From Endozoicomonas sp. 4G (GTDB lineage Bacteria > Pseudomonadota > Gammaproteobacteria > Pseudomonadales > Endozoicomonadaceae), in contig NZ_CP082909.1 in assembly GCF_023822025.1 (NCBI RefSeq), forward strand, positions 1,664,001-1,728,000: a DNA stretch of 64,000 nt, given 5' to 3'. Shown here piece after piece: positions 33,980 to 43,424 of the stretch; the stretch's first letter is position 1, and every line of letters begins with the position of its first letter. The position numbers and the translations under genes were made by a program. Under the pieces are notes generated by a model, which had not been told where the DNA came from, did not search any database, and saw nothing but the letters and a program-made list of their open reading frames with translations.

Positions 33980-34682
33980 GAAACGTTGTGTGGCTTTTAT
34001 TTTCGCAAGAGGTGGTTCAAAAGGTTTGCCTCGCAAGAATATAAGGCTAATGAATGGTACTCCTCTGATTGGTTATTCAATACTAATCGCTAAAAAATGC
34101 CCATCTATAGATCAAGTCATTGTATCAACAGATGATGAAGAAATTGCAGATATTGCAAGGCAATACGGAGCAGAAGTACCTTTTATCCGACCCTCTAATT
34201 TAGCAGATGATAAAAGTAGTGAGTTATCTGCATGGAAACATGCAGTCGCTGCTTATACAACTATCTTTGATACTAACTTCGATATATTTGTCAGTCTTCC
34301 TCCTACATCCCCTCTTCGTAGTGTTGATGATATTGAGGCTTGTATTGATTTATATCATGTCGAACAATCAGATATTGTTGTGACAGTTAAAGAAGCAGCA
34401 CGAAGTCCATTCTTTAACATGGTTGCTAAAAATAGCAACGGCTTATGCGAGTTAGTTAACAAAGCTCCGGATGGTACTCGTTGCACTCGTAGGCAAGATG
34501 CACCTGTCGTTTATGACATGACAACAGTTGCTTATGTTTGTGCACCTGAATTTATTACAAAGTCTCAATCTATTTTTGATGGTAAAATGAAGAGTGTATT
34601 AATACCTGATGAAAGAGCTGTCGATATAGACACAGAATTAGACTTTAAGTTTGCAGAATTTTTGATGAGTCAAAGGTCTTAA
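33969..34682 (+). CDS. legF: CMP-nonulosonate cytidylyltransferase (NeuA/LegF/PtmB type)
   Basis: 237 residues from ATG 33969, which overlaps the previous stop; an earlier in-frame start at 33924 would add unrelated residues. FIFARGGSKGLPRKN is the CTP-binding motif of CMP-sugar synthetases, and LPPTSPLR plus DERAVDIDTELD complete the family pattern. It should activate the nonulosonic acid made by the NeuB-type enzyme encoded at 40643. The legF symbol is inferred from the surrounding legionaminic-type genes; a CMP-neuraminate enzyme is the alternative. Confidence 0.85.
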   Translation: MKSKKRCVAFIFARGGSKGLPRKNIRLMNGTPLIGYSILIAKKCPSIDQVIVSTDDEEIADIARQYGAEVPFIRPSNLADDKSSELSAWKHAVAAYTTIFDTNFDIFVSLPPTSPLRSVDDIEACIDLYHVEQSDIVVTVKEAARSPFFNMVAKNSNGLCELVNKAPDGTRCTRRQDAPVVYDMTTVAYVCAPEFITKSQSIFDGKMKSVLIPDERAVDIDTELDFKFAEFLMSQRS

Positions 34683-34683
34683 T

Positions 34684-35481
34684 ATGAGTTCACTTCGTCA
34701 GCTATCCGATATGACCAACCGTGTGGTATTAATTACTGGGGGGGCAGGTCACCTTGGGCTGGCAATGGCAGAGGCGCTAGCTGAAGCTGGTGCAACCATT
34801 GCAATTATCGATCTTGATCAAACCTCTATAGACCAAGCAATTGCCCATTTGACTCAGCTATATGGAGGCAAGCATTTTGGGTTGGCGATGGATCTGGCAG
34901 ATGACTTAGCAATTTCAGAAGTGCCTGGCTGGTTGAATCAGCACTATGGTAAACTAGATGTTCTTATCCATAGTGCATCTCTAGTGGGTACCTCGGGTTT
35001 GAAGGGCTGGGCAACTTCATTCAAGGAGCAAGAACTAACCACATGGAAAAAAGCTCTTGATGTTAACATGACATCAGTGTTTTCTTTAATCCAACATTGC
35101 TTGCCACTGCTTGAGCGCTCTTACTCCGCCTCTATCATAAACATCAGCAGCATATATGGTGTGGCAGGTCAAAAAATGTCTATGTACTCTGACATGAATT
35201 ATTTAACACCAGCTGCATACGCCACAAGTAAGGGGGGGCTAGTTCAGTTAACCAAATATCTGGCAACTGTGCTGCCGCCTATTCGAGTAAACTGTATTAG
35301 CCCGGGTGGCATTGAGCGAGGGCAGGATGAGCGGTTCCAGAATCGTTATAAGAATATGACTCCTCTTGGGCGCATGGGCTGTGAAGAAGATTTTAAAGGT
35401 GTCTGCCATTTCTTAGCATCAGATCTCTCTAAGTATGTTACTGGGCAAAATATTATTGTGGATGGTGGCTGGAGCTTATAA
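34684..35481 (+). CDS. Short-chain dehydrogenase/reductase (PtmA-like)
   Basis: 265 residues with the SDR cofactor site TGGAGHLG, a SIINISSIYG serine region, the YATSKGG catalytic Tyr-x3-Lys, and a C-terminal ISPGGIERGQDE loop. In Campylobacter the SDR PtmA sits beside ptmB (legF) in the legionaminic acid locus; the neighbour relationship is the same here. The exact substrate is uncertain. It starts one base after legF and ends on the hisH start. Confidence 0.85.
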   Translation: MSSLRQLSDMTNRVVLITGGAGHLGLAMAEALAEAGATIAIIDLDQTSIDQAIAHLTQLYGGKHFGLAMDLADDLAISEVPGWLNQHYGKLDVLIHSASLVGTSGLKGWATSFKEQELTTWKKALDVNMTSVFSLIQHCLPLLERSYSASIINISSIYGVAGQKMSMYSDMNYLTPAAYATSKGGLVQLTKYLATVLPPIRVNCISPGGIERGQDERFQNRYKNMTPLGRMGCEEDFKGVCHFLASDLSKYVTGQNIIVDGGWSL

Positions 35482-36137
35482 TGGAAAGTTCAACACGTAA
35501 GGTGGAAAAAGTCACCATTATTGATTACGGAATGGGAAATGTTCGTTCAATAAAAAATGCATTACTGCATATAGGTGATTTTCAAATTGATATATCTTCT
35601 GAACCTGACTTAATAAAAGAGTCTGATCTTCTTATTTTGCCTGGTGTTGGTGCTTTTCCAGATGCAATGGAAAATCTCAGAAAACGAAAATTAATTGAAT
35701 TATTGAACGATCAAGTGCTAAACAAACATAAGCCTATTATTGGTATTTGTCTTGGTATGCAACTGTTATTTGAATCCTCAGAAGAAGGTGGTGTTAACGA
35801 AGGTCTTTCTTGGATACCTGGTCATGTCAAATTTATGGCCTTAGATAAGGAGTATCGTATACCTCATGTTGGTTGGAATGATCTTATTATCAAGCGCCCC
35901 TCTGTTGTTTTTGATGAATTGAGAGATGATAAGAATTTTTATTTTGTTCATGCGTTTTATGCCGACTGTCCAGAAAAATATAAAATAGCTACATTTGAAT
36001 ACGGTAAAGAGTTTACCGCAGCTGTTCAATGTAAGAATATATTAGGCATGCAGTTTCATCCAGAAAAAAGTCAGGTAAATGGGATGAATTCTATAAAGCA
36101 GGCAATACGCTGGGCGGAGGAATTGAACTGTGCTTAA
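35481..36137 (+). CDS. hisH: HisH-like glutamine amidotransferase of the polysaccharide cluster
   Basis: 218 residues, a class I glutamine amidotransferase with the full triad: C90 in GICLGMQLL, H193 and E195 in QFHPEKS. It releases ammonia from glutamine and passes it to the HisF-like partner that follows. In Pseudomonas aeruginosa O5-type clusters HisH2/HisF2 act with WbpG in making an amidino sugar; the same trio is here. It overlaps hisF by eight bases. Confidence 0.9.
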   Translation: MESSTRKVEKVTIIDYGMGNVRSIKNALLHIGDFQIDISSEPDLIKESDLLILPGVGAFPDAMENLRKRKLIELLNDQVLNKHKPIIGICLGMQLLFESSEEGGVNEGLSWIPGHVKFMALDKEYRIPHVGWNDLIIKRPSVVFDELRDDKNFYFVHAFYADCPEKYKIATFEYGKEFTAAVQCKNILGMQFHPEKSQVNGMNSIKQAIRWAEELNCA

Positions 36138-36939
36138 GTCTCGACTGATTCCATGCATTATCACAAAAGGTGACCTTGTTGTTCAAAGCTATAATTTTAA
36201 TCGTTATTTGCCCATTGGTAATATTAAAACAGCAATTGAGTTTTTCGTTAACTGGGATGTAGACGAAATTGTCATCCTGGACATTGATGCAACTAAGAAC
36301 GGGCGAAGTCCGAACTTACAGTTAGTAGAATGGGCTACAACAGAATGTTTTGTTCCACTGACAATTGGTGGCGGTATAAAAAACACTGAGGATGTAAAAA
36401 ATTTACTCAATGCGGGTGCTGATAAAATATGCGTAAACACTATTGCATTACATAATCCAGCTTTTATCAGCGAAGCTTCTTATATCTATGGTAGTCAGTG
36501 CGTGACGGTGTCTATTGATGTTAAGTTAACACCTAATGGATACAGAGTATATGACCATTCACAAAAGGTTGTCACAGAAAAACTCCCATCAGATTATGCT
36601 ATGGAGTTGGAAGCGTTGGGGGCTGGTGAGATCTTTCTGAACTCTGTCGACCGTGATGGTGCTAGAACCGGTTATGATATTGATCTATTGAAATCTGTTA
36701 GTTCCACATTAAGGATACCTGTAATTGCTTGTGGTGGTGTGGGCCGGTTTGAGCATTTGCCTGCGGGGGTACTCAAGGGTGGTTGCCAGGCTGTAGCTGC
36801 TGCCAATATTTTCCAGCACAGTGAGCATAGTACTATTGCCGCCAAATCTACCCTTTTAAATCATGGCGTTGATGTGCGGCTGAGTTCAAGTGTGAAGTAT
36901 GAAAACTTCGAGTTCGATGCTATGGGTCGGCCTTATTAA
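36130..36939 (+). CDS. hisF: HisF-like cyclase subunit with altered active site
   Basis: 269 residues, GTG start, (beta/alpha)8 barrel with LTIGGGIKNTEDV, GADKICVNT and DRDGARTGYD. In histidine-pathway HisF, D11 and D130 are catalytic. Here the N-terminus reads IPCIITKG, with isoleucine at position 11, while the second aspartate (VSIDVK) remains. Loss of D11 argues against imidazole-glycerol phosphate synthesis and for use as an ammonia conduit for the adjacent WbpG-type enzymes. Confidence 0.88.
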   Translation: MLKSRLIPCIITKGDLVVQSYNFNRYLPIGNIKTAIEFFVNWDVDEIVILDIDATKNGRSPNLQLVEWATTECFVPLTIGGGIKNTEDVKNLLNAGADKICVNTIALHNPAFISEASYIYGSQCVTVSIDVKLTPNGYRVYDHSQKVVTEKLPSDYAMELEALGAGEIFLNSVDRDGARTGYDIDLLKSVSSTLRIPVIACGGVGRFEHLPAGVLKGGCQAVAAANIFQHSEHSTIAAKSTLLNHGVDVRLSSSVKYENFEFDAMGRPY

Positions 36940-36951
36940 ACAAGGGGTCAG

Positions 36952-38238
36952 ATGAGTAATATGAAATACTGTAAACGTTGTGTGTATCCCGAAAACCACC
37001 CACTGAGCCCTATCTTTGATGATCGTGGTATTTGTAGTGGTTGCCTAGTGCATGAAGAAAAGTACCAGATTGACTGGGATAGTAAGCAAAAAGAGTTAGA
37101 CAAGCTGTTCTCTCAGTATCGTGAGCGTCCTGGTACCAGTTACGATTGTATTATTCCTGTGACAGGTACAGGCGATGATTTCTTTGTGGTAGATACTATA
37201 AAAAACCGCTTTCAGCTTAACCCACTGCTTGTTACCTATAACACACACTTTAGTACAAAAGTGGGGGTGCGTAACCTTGCCCGCCTGATCACAGAGCTTG
37301 ATTGTGATCATATGATGTCAACTGTTGGACCAGATACAATAAAGGAAATAACCAGAATCACTCTAAAAAAAATTGGTGATATTTACTGGCATGTCTTGGC
37401 TGGCAGCCAGACCTTTCCCGTACAGGTGGCTACAAAGTTGGACATTCCTCTTATTATTTGGGGTGTTAATGGTTGGTTGGATCAGGTGGGTATGTTTTCT
37501 CATCATGATCAAGTTGAAATGACAAAAAAAGTGCGTAAAGAGCACTCACTTCGTCGTTTAGATGCAGAGTCTTTACTAGGCAGCAGTACTAAAATTTCTG
37601 CAAAAGATCTCCAAGCTTATACATACCCTAGCGATGAGCAACTAGAAAAATCCCGCGTACGTGGAATCTACCTTGGAAATTATGTTTTGTGGGATTCTCA
37701 AAAGCAGATAGAAGAGATGATTGAGAAATATGGCTATGAAACATCACCTCAGGAAAGAACCTACAATACTTACGAATCAATTTATTGTGGTAACAATGCC
37801 AGTGTACACGACTATGTGAAGTTTCTAAAATACGGCTTCGGAAAGGTTAGTGACCATGCCTCACGTGATATCAGGCTTGGGCGTTTGAGCCGCAGTGAGG
37901 CTATTGAAAGGGTGAGAGAATACCAGTCAGTTAAACCTAAGCAACTGGATAAGTTTTTGCGTTGGCTTGATATTTCTGAAGAGACCTTCTTAAGCTATCT
38001 TGACCCCTTTAGAGACTTAAGAATTTGGCATAAAAATGAAGATGGGTTATGGCATCTAAAAGACTCTGTAGATAATCATCAAAATACAGAAGCTGATTTG
38101 AAGCTTGAACGGCCTGTGACTGATCCCAGAGAATATAAAATGACTCATCTTCTTGAAGAACATGAAATTACTGATCAGTACATTTTACTCGGTCGGTCTT
38201 ACATTGATGAATTTAACTTTAAAGCAGTTGAGGGCTAA
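36952..38238 (+). CDS. WbpG-like N-acetyl sugar amidotransferase with degenerate PP-loop
   Basis: 428 residues. N-terminal zinc-ribbon-like pairs (C7-x2-C10 and C28-x2-C31) precede an adenine-nucleotide alpha hydrolase-like domain. Where the family has SGGxDS, this protein reads TGTGDD (residues 71-76). The surrounding core (NPLLVTYN; TFPVQVATKLDIPLIIWG) is well kept, so it is not simply decaying. It is adjacent to a paralog with an intact motif and may be a structural or regulatory partner. Confidence 0.78.
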   Translation: MSNMKYCKRCVYPENHPLSPIFDDRGICSGCLVHEEKYQIDWDSKQKELDKLFSQYRERPGTSYDCIIPVTGTGDDFFVVDTIKNRFQLNPLLVTYNTHFSTKVGVRNLARLITELDCDHMMSTVGPDTIKEITRITLKKIGDIYWHVLAGSQTFPVQVATKLDIPLIIWGVNGWLDQVGMFSHHDQVEMTKKVRKEHSLRRLDAESLLGSSTKISAKDLQAYTYPSDEQLEKSRVRGIYLGNYVLWDSQKQIEEMIEKYGYETSPQERTYNTYESIYCGNNASVHDYVKFLKYGFGKVSDHASRDIRLGRLSRSEAIERVREYQSVKPKQLDKFLRWLDISEETFLSYLDPFRDLRIWHKNEDGLWHLKDSVDNHQNTEADLKLERPVTDPREYKMTHLLEEHEITDQYILLGRSYIDEFNFKAVEG

Positions 38239-38240
38239 CT

Positions 38241-39350
38241 ATGAAATACTGCGCCAACTGTGTGATGCCGGATACAAAGCCAGGGGTAGTTCTTGATGAG
38301 CGTGGTTTTTGTAATGCCTGTAGAACAAAAGAGATAAAAGAAAGCTTAGATTGGGATGAACGCTTCAAGCAATTGGAAACTCTAATTGCTGAAATTAAAG
38401 CAAAAAACTATCCATTTTATGATTGCATAGTGCCAGTCAGCGGTGGCAAAGATAGCTGGTTTCAGGCAATGATGCTCGCTGAACGCTTTGGGTTAAAAGT
38501 GCTTTGTGTGACCTTGGCTTCGCACCTACCAACAACGGAAGGAATAGAAAACCTTAATAATATGATCAAAGGCTTAAATGTTGATCATATGAAAATAACA
38601 ATTAAGCCCAGTGTTTTCAGAAATATTCGAAGAAAATGCTTTCTTGAGCAAGGTGAGCCCAACTGGGCAGAGCATTGCGCAATGTTTTCGAGCGTTATTA
38701 ACACTGCACTAATTTATGAAGTTCCCTTGGTAGTATGGGGTGAAGATATTGCTTTTGAATTTGGCGGCTTGCAAAGACAAGAAAGCAAGCCCAGTGCTAT
38801 TGCTATCAATAAAAGTGACCTGATCAAAGAAAAAACAGTGAGTGATTGGCTGGGCGCTGACATCTCTGAAAGGGATGTATTTTTTTATAAATATCCTGAT
38901 TATGACAAACTAAAAAATGCTAACGTGAATAGTATTTATTTAGGTCATTTCTTGCACTGGTATGGGCGAAAAAACTACGAGATTGTAAAAGAACGAGGTT
39001 TTACTGGACGTCGAGCAGGTCCTTTGTCTGGTAATTATCTAAATTATGATAACATTGACGAAAAACTTTGTGAAATCAACATCTGGTTTAAGTACCTTAA
39101 ATTTGGTTTCTGGCGAGCAACAGATCAATGCTGCTATGATATTTGGAATAATCGAATGAGTCGGAATGAAGCTGTTGAAATTGTAAACCGTTTATCTGAT
39201 GAGTTTCCAAAGGAGTATTTTCAGGATTTCTTACGCTTCCATAAAATTTCGGAAGAGGAGTTCTGGGAGACTGTAGATAAATTTAGGAATAAAGATATTT
39301 GGGAAATGAAGGGGGGGGAATGGGTTTTAAAATATCCATTACGCACTTAA
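38241..39350 (+). CDS. wbpG: WbpG/PseA-like N-acetyl sugar amidotransferase
   Basis: 369 residues with C4-x2-C7 and C24-x2-C27 pairs and an intact PP-loop SGGKDS (67-72) for ATP activation. WbpG/PseA/LegN-type enzymes convert an N-acetyl group to an acetamidino group using ammonia from HisH/HisF. The start is two bases after the upstream paralog's stop. In this cluster the likely acceptor is a nonulosonic acid or its UDP-sugar precursor. Confidence 0.85.
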   Translation: MKYCANCVMPDTKPGVVLDERGFCNACRTKEIKESLDWDERFKQLETLIAEIKAKNYPFYDCIVPVSGGKDSWFQAMMLAERFGLKVLCVTLASHLPTTEGIENLNNMIKGLNVDHMKITIKPSVFRNIRRKCFLEQGEPNWAEHCAMFSSVINTALIYEVPLVVWGEDIAFEFGGLQRQESKPSAIAINKSDLIKEKTVSDWLGADISERDVFFYKYPDYDKLKNANVNSIYLGHFLHWYGRKNYEIVKERGFTGRRAGPLSGNYLNYDNIDEKLCEINIWFKYLKFGFWRATDQCCYDIWNNRMSRNEAVEIVNRLSDEFPKEYFQDFLRFHKISEEEFWETVDKFRNKDIWEMKGGEWVLKYPLRT

Positions 39351-39512
39351 ATCGTTAAGTGGAACGGCCTGCTGTCTATGTATTGGAAATACTTACGCTT
39401 GCAGGTCAAAATTAGAAAGTATTATCGTCTTTATTTTTTTGTATTTAGCATAAGATGTAGCGAAAAAAATACAGATTTCTACATTTAATTTGATGCTCAC
39501 AGTTGGTTTGGA

Positions 39513-40604
39513 ATGATTGATTTTCGACATCTTTCAAAAGAAGAATCTGCTTCACTTGATTTTTTAAGAGCAATTTCAGCACTACTTGTTGTTATCGGTC
39601 ATGGTATTTCCTTTTGTGGTATTTTGACATCGCTTCATCAACCAAATGCACCATGGATGCAAAATATTGCCGTTGTTATTTTTTTTATATTGTCAGGTTT
39701 TCTTATAGCATACTCCTTAGCTGGGAAGCGAAATAATAATGGTTATACCTATTATCATTATGTTTCTGATAGGTTCTCAAGAATCTATGTGACATTTATA
39801 CCGGCACTACTTTTTGTTGTTTTTATTGATTTTCTGAGTTTGACTAAAAGTAGTGATGTATATCAATATTATGCGGCTTATAATCCAATAACGTTTATTG
39901 CAAATTTATTAATGCTTCAAGATTACCCTGTATTTAGTTTTGCTACCAGTTTCGGTTCAGCTAGACCATTTTGGACATTGGCTATAGAATGGTGGATATA
40001 TCTTTTTGTTGGAAGCTTGTTCTTTTTTTTTAGAGATAAAAAGACTAAATATATATTTCTAGCATTAATTTTCATGATTGTACCATTATATAATTTCATC
40101 GGGGGTAGAGGGAATGGTTTATTTTTATATTGGCTTTTAGGGGTGGGGGTATTTCTAGTTTGGAGTAAAGGCTACGTAAGAAGTCTTTCTTTCAATAAAA
40201 AAATTCTTGCTTTTGTTTTGTTTTTAATTTTGGCAGTTTATAGAGTGTTAAATACTCTTGTTGAGTACGATAAACTATTTGCATTGTTTTTATCAATTTC
40301 TATATTGTTTTTTGTTGAGGTGGCCTCTCTATTAGATTTAAATAAATTAATCTTGTTGATTTCTAGTAAGCTTGCTAATTATTCTTATACTTTGTATCTA
40401 ATTCATTATTCTCTGTATGATTTTTTAGTTTCCCACTATGGTGGTGGAGTCTTAATATTTTTTGTGGGTTTTTTGTTGTCAAATACTATTGCATATATCA
40501 TGGGGTTTTATATTGAGGGAAAAGCAACTAGAAATATAAAAGATAAGTTGTATTTTCTTATTGATAAAAATATTTCTTTAGGAAATAGAATAACTACTCT
40601 GTGA
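39513..40604 (+). CDS. Acyltransferase 3 family membrane protein
   Basis: 363 residues with about ten membrane segments; N-terminal SLDFLRAISALLVVIGHG contains the conserved His of the family, and FWTLAIEWWIYLF and YSYTLYLIHYSLYDF are later signatures. These enzymes O-acetylate surface polysaccharides. Very AT-rich, like its neighbours. A 162-bp gap before it shows no gene. It could compensate for the disrupted acyltransferase at 29177, or target another position. Confidence 0.88.
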   Translation: MIDFRHLSKEESASLDFLRAISALLVVIGHGISFCGILTSLHQPNAPWMQNIAVVIFFILSGFLIAYSLAGKRNNNGYTYYHYVSDRFSRIYVTFIPALLFVVFIDFLSLTKSSDVYQYYAAYNPITFIANLLMLQDYPVFSFATSFGSARPFWTLAIEWWIYLFVGSLFFFFRDKKTKYIFLALIFMIVPLYNFIGGRGNGLFLYWLLGVGVFLVWSKGYVRSLSFNKKILAFVLFLILAVYRVLNTLVEYDKLFALFLSISILFFVEVASLLDLNKLILLISSKLANYSYTLYLIHYSLYDFLVSHYGGGVLIFFVGFLLSNTIAYIMGFYIEGKATRNIKDKLYFLIDKNISLGNRITTL

Positions 40605-40642
40605 TTTTAATCCATCTCTATACTGATTCTGGATATGTCAAA

Positions 40643-41677
40643 ATGAAACCATGCTTTATCATCGCCGAAGCTGGTGTAAATCATAATGGTTCGGTCGATT
40701 TAGCTCTACAACTTATTGATGTAGCTGCAAAGTCAGGTGCTGATGCCGTTAAGTTTCAATCCTTTAAGGCAGAACAGCTTGTATCGAGGCAGGCTAAAAC
40801 CGCTCAGTACCAGCTCGATAGAACTGGTGTTGATGATCAGCATTCGATGCTAAAAAAACTGGAAATGTCTGAAGACTTTCATCAGCAGTTGTTTGAGCGT
40901 TGCAAGACAAAAAATATCGAATTTATGTCAACGCCATTCGATATTGATTCTGCACGATACCTGATCGAATCAGGAATGGAGCGGCTGAAAGTTCCCTCTG
41001 GTGAGCTAACGAATATACCGCTTTTAAAGGCGCTTTGTGTATTCGACAAGCCTATTATCTTATCTACTGGTATGGCTTCATTGGAAGAGGTTTATGATGC
41101 AGTGGAAGCTATAAGATCTGAACGTATACGGCTGAATCTAAAAGGTGCTTTGCGTGATTATTTAGCCATTTTGCATTGTACCTCTAACTACCCAGCCAGG
41201 CATGAGGATGTCAATCTCAGAGCAATGACCAGTTTAGCTGAAGAGTTTAATCTTAGTGTCGGTTATTCAGATCATACCGATGGTATTCTAGTGCCTGTTG
41301 CAGCCGTAGCAATGGGGGCAACGGTTATTGAAAAGCACTTTACGCTTGATCGTGAGATGGACGGACCTGATCACAAAGCTTCACTTGAGCCTAATGAATT
41401 GTCTGAAATGGTTAGACAAATTCGCCAAATAGAAGTTTGCCTTGGGACTGGTGAGAAAAAGCCCAGCGATAGTGAGTTGCCTGTTAGAGACTTGGTGCGT
41501 CGCAGTATAACACTGGCTTCAGATATTCCGGCAAATAAGCCTCTTAGAGAAGAGGATATTATCTTATTAAGACCCGGAACGGGAATTCCTCCAAAAGAGT
41601 TGGAGAAGGTGCTTGGTCGATGTCTAAAAGTATCTGGTCGAGAAGGTACACAAATTAACTGGCAGGATCTGATCTAG
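40643..41677 (+). CDS. legI: NeuB/LegI-type nonulosonic acid synthase
   Basis: 344 residues from ATG 40643. FIIAEAGVNHNGSVDLA and AVKFQSFKAEQLV are the NeuB barrel motifs; VGYSDHTDG and VIEKHFTLD carry the metal-binding His residues. A C-terminal SAF antifreeze-like domain (RRSITLASDIPANKPL) completes the fold. The enzyme condenses PEP with a 6-carbon N-acyl amino sugar. The neighbouring hydrolysing epimerase, aminotransferase and NeuD-like acetyltransferase favour legionaminic over sialic acid. The stop overlaps the next GTG start by one base. Confidence 0.9.
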   Translation: MKPCFIIAEAGVNHNGSVDLALQLIDVAAKSGADAVKFQSFKAEQLVSRQAKTAQYQLDRTGVDDQHSMLKKLEMSEDFHQQLFERCKTKNIEFMSTPFDIDSARYLIESGMERLKVPSGELTNIPLLKALCVFDKPIILSTGMASLEEVYDAVEAIRSERIRLNLKGALRDYLAILHCTSNYPARHEDVNLRAMTSLAEEFNLSVGYSDHTDGILVPVAAVAMGATVIEKHFTLDREMDGPDHKASLEPNELSEMVRQIRQIEVCLGTGEKKPSDSELPVRDLVRRSITLASDIPANKPLREEDIILLRPGTGIPPKELEKVLGRCLKVSGREGTQINWQDLI

Positions 41678-42807
41678 TGCGCAAGGTTTTTTATGTATCG
41701 GGAACACGGGCTGATTTTGGCCTGATGGAAGATACGCTGAAAAAGATTCATAGTCACCCTGAATTATCTCTAAGTATAATAGTGACAGGTATGCACTTGC
41801 TTGAAGATTATGGGAATACCTGGCAAGAAATTAAGCATGCAGGTCTTGATATAGTGCATAAGGTTCCGGTTTCTTTATCAGGGTCCTCCAAACGAGACAT
41901 GTCTCTTGCAATTGGAGAAAATATTATCGCTTATACGCACATTCTGGAAATTGAAAAGCCTGATGTACTGCTTTTATTAGGCGATAGAGGAGAGATGCTT
42001 GCTGGTGCTATTGCCGCAGCTCACCTTAATATTCCGGTTGTTCATATTCATGGTGGTGAGCGTTCAGGTACAATTGATGAGTCTATTCGTCATGCAATAA
42101 CAAAATTTGCACACTATCATCTTGTCGCTACAGAAAACTCTCGACAGCGGTTAATTAGAATGGGAGAGATGCCTGACAATATTGTAGTTACAGGTGCTCC
42201 TGGGCTTGACTCTATTGTGAATCTGAAATTTGTGCAAAAAGAATTGTTGTTCAACCGTTATGAATTAAATCCTAATAAACCTTTATTTCTTGTTCTTTTT
42301 CACCCAGTAGTTCAGCAAATTGACTCTCTTTCTGAGCAAGTTAATAACTTATTGTCTGTTGTACTTGAACTGGGGCAGCCTGTACTGATGCTGATGCCTA
42401 ATTCAGATGCAGGAGGTCAAGAGATCAAACGAGAGATTGACAAGCTTGAAGATCACCCTAATTTAAAGTTGGCAATTCATGTGCCTAGAAATGACTTTTT
42501 GTCATTGGTCAAATACGCTGACGTGTTGGTTGGGAACTCAAGTAGCGGCATCATCGAGGCAGCCTCGCTTGGTACTAAAGTACTAAATGTTGGCACTAGA
42601 CAGAATCTCAGAGAGCGCAGTGCTAATGTAGTAGACGTTGGCACCAGTCAGATCGAGATTAGAAACGGATTGATGCAGGCAATGTCAATTCGTGGAAAAA
42701 AGTGGACGAACGTATATGGTGATGGTACAGCTTCAGATAAAATTGTTCGTTTTTTAAATGATGTAACTCTCGACAGTGCTGTTTTAGAGAAAGCAAATGC
42801 CTACTGA
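41677..42807 (+). CDS. legG: Hydrolysing UDP-sugar 2-epimerase (NeuC/LegG type)
   Basis: 376 residues, GTG start overlapping the previous stop. YVSGTRADFGLM is the NeuC N-terminus; HIHGGERSGTIDESIRHAITKFAH and GNSSSGIIEAASLG are the UDP-binding and catalytic segments. The enzyme inverts C2 and removes UDP, supplying a free ManNAc-type sugar to the synthase. It overlaps the acetyltransferase gene by 11 bases. Confidence 0.9.
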   Translation: MRKVFYVSGTRADFGLMEDTLKKIHSHPELSLSIIVTGMHLLEDYGNTWQEIKHAGLDIVHKVPVSLSGSSKRDMSLAIGENIIAYTHILEIEKPDVLLLLGDRGEMLAGAIAAAHLNIPVVHIHGGERSGTIDESIRHAITKFAHYHLVATENSRQRLIRMGEMPDNIVVTGAPGLDSIVNLKFVQKELLFNRYELNPNKPLFLVLFHPVVQQIDSLSEQVNNLLSVVLELGQPVLMLMPNSDAGGQEIKREIDKLEDHPNLKLAIHVPRNDFLSLVKYADVLVGNSSSGIIEAASLGTKVLNVGTRQNLRERSANVVDVGTSQIEIRNGLMQAMSIRGKKWTNVYGDGTASDKIVRFLNDVTLDSAVLEKANAY

Positions 42808-43414
42808 TTTACTCATTATTGGAGCAGGCGGTCATGCAAAAGTTGTTATTGAAGCCTGCAATCTTTCGAGTCCACAGTTAGTTTTGAATGTAGTGGATCA
42901 GTCATCAGAAAAGGTTGATACACTACTTCTTGAAAAGTACCGAGTAACCTTACTAGATTCCAGCAGTATCTTACCTAACATTTGCCACATTGCGATTGGT
43001 AATAACCAAGTAAGAAGAAGTTTGTGCAATTGGATTGAGCAACTAAATTGCTCGCTACACTCTGTGATTCACCCTGATGCCATTATATCACCCTCCGCTA
43101 CGATTCATGATGGTACTTTTATCGCCGCTCGTACTGTTATTGCAGCTGAAACAATCATCGAATACGGTTGTATTGTTAATCACGGTGTGGTTGTTGACCA
43201 TGATTGCCATATAGGTGCGTTTAGTCATATTGCTCCTCACTCTACTCTTTGTGGAGGTGTTAGTGTTGGAGAGGGGGTATTAATTGGTGCTGGAGCAACT
43301 GTTCTGCCAATGGTGAAAATAGGGAAATGTGCAGTTATTGGTGCTGGAGCTGTTGTTACCTCTGATATACCCGAAGGTAAAACAGTAATGGGTATACCGG
43401 GAAGAGCAATTTAA
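42797..43414 (+). CDS. NeuD/LegH/PglD-type N- or O-acetyltransferase
   Basis: 205 residues. A short Rossmann-like N-terminus (LLIIGAGGHAKVVIEA) precedes a left-handed beta helix of hexapeptide repeats (SPSATIHDGTFIAARTVI...; IGAGATVLPMVKIGKCAVIGAGAVV), with the catalytic His in NHGVVVDHDCHIG. PglD/LegH proteins acetylate the amino group made by the preceding aminotransferase step; NeuD proteins O-acetylate sialic acid. The adjoining aminotransferase favours the former. Confidence 0.85.
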   Translation: MPTDLLIIGAGGHAKVVIEACNLSSPQLVLNVVDQSSEKVDTLLLEKYRVTLLDSSSILPNICHIAIGNNQVRRSLCNWIEQLNCSLHSVIHPDAIISPSATIHDGTFIAARTVIAAETIIEYGCIVNHGVVVDHDCHIGAFSHIAPHSTLCGGVSVGEGVLIGAGATVLPMVKIGKCAVIGAGAVVTSDIPEGKTVMGIPGRAI

Positions 43415-43424
43415 TGGAGTAATT

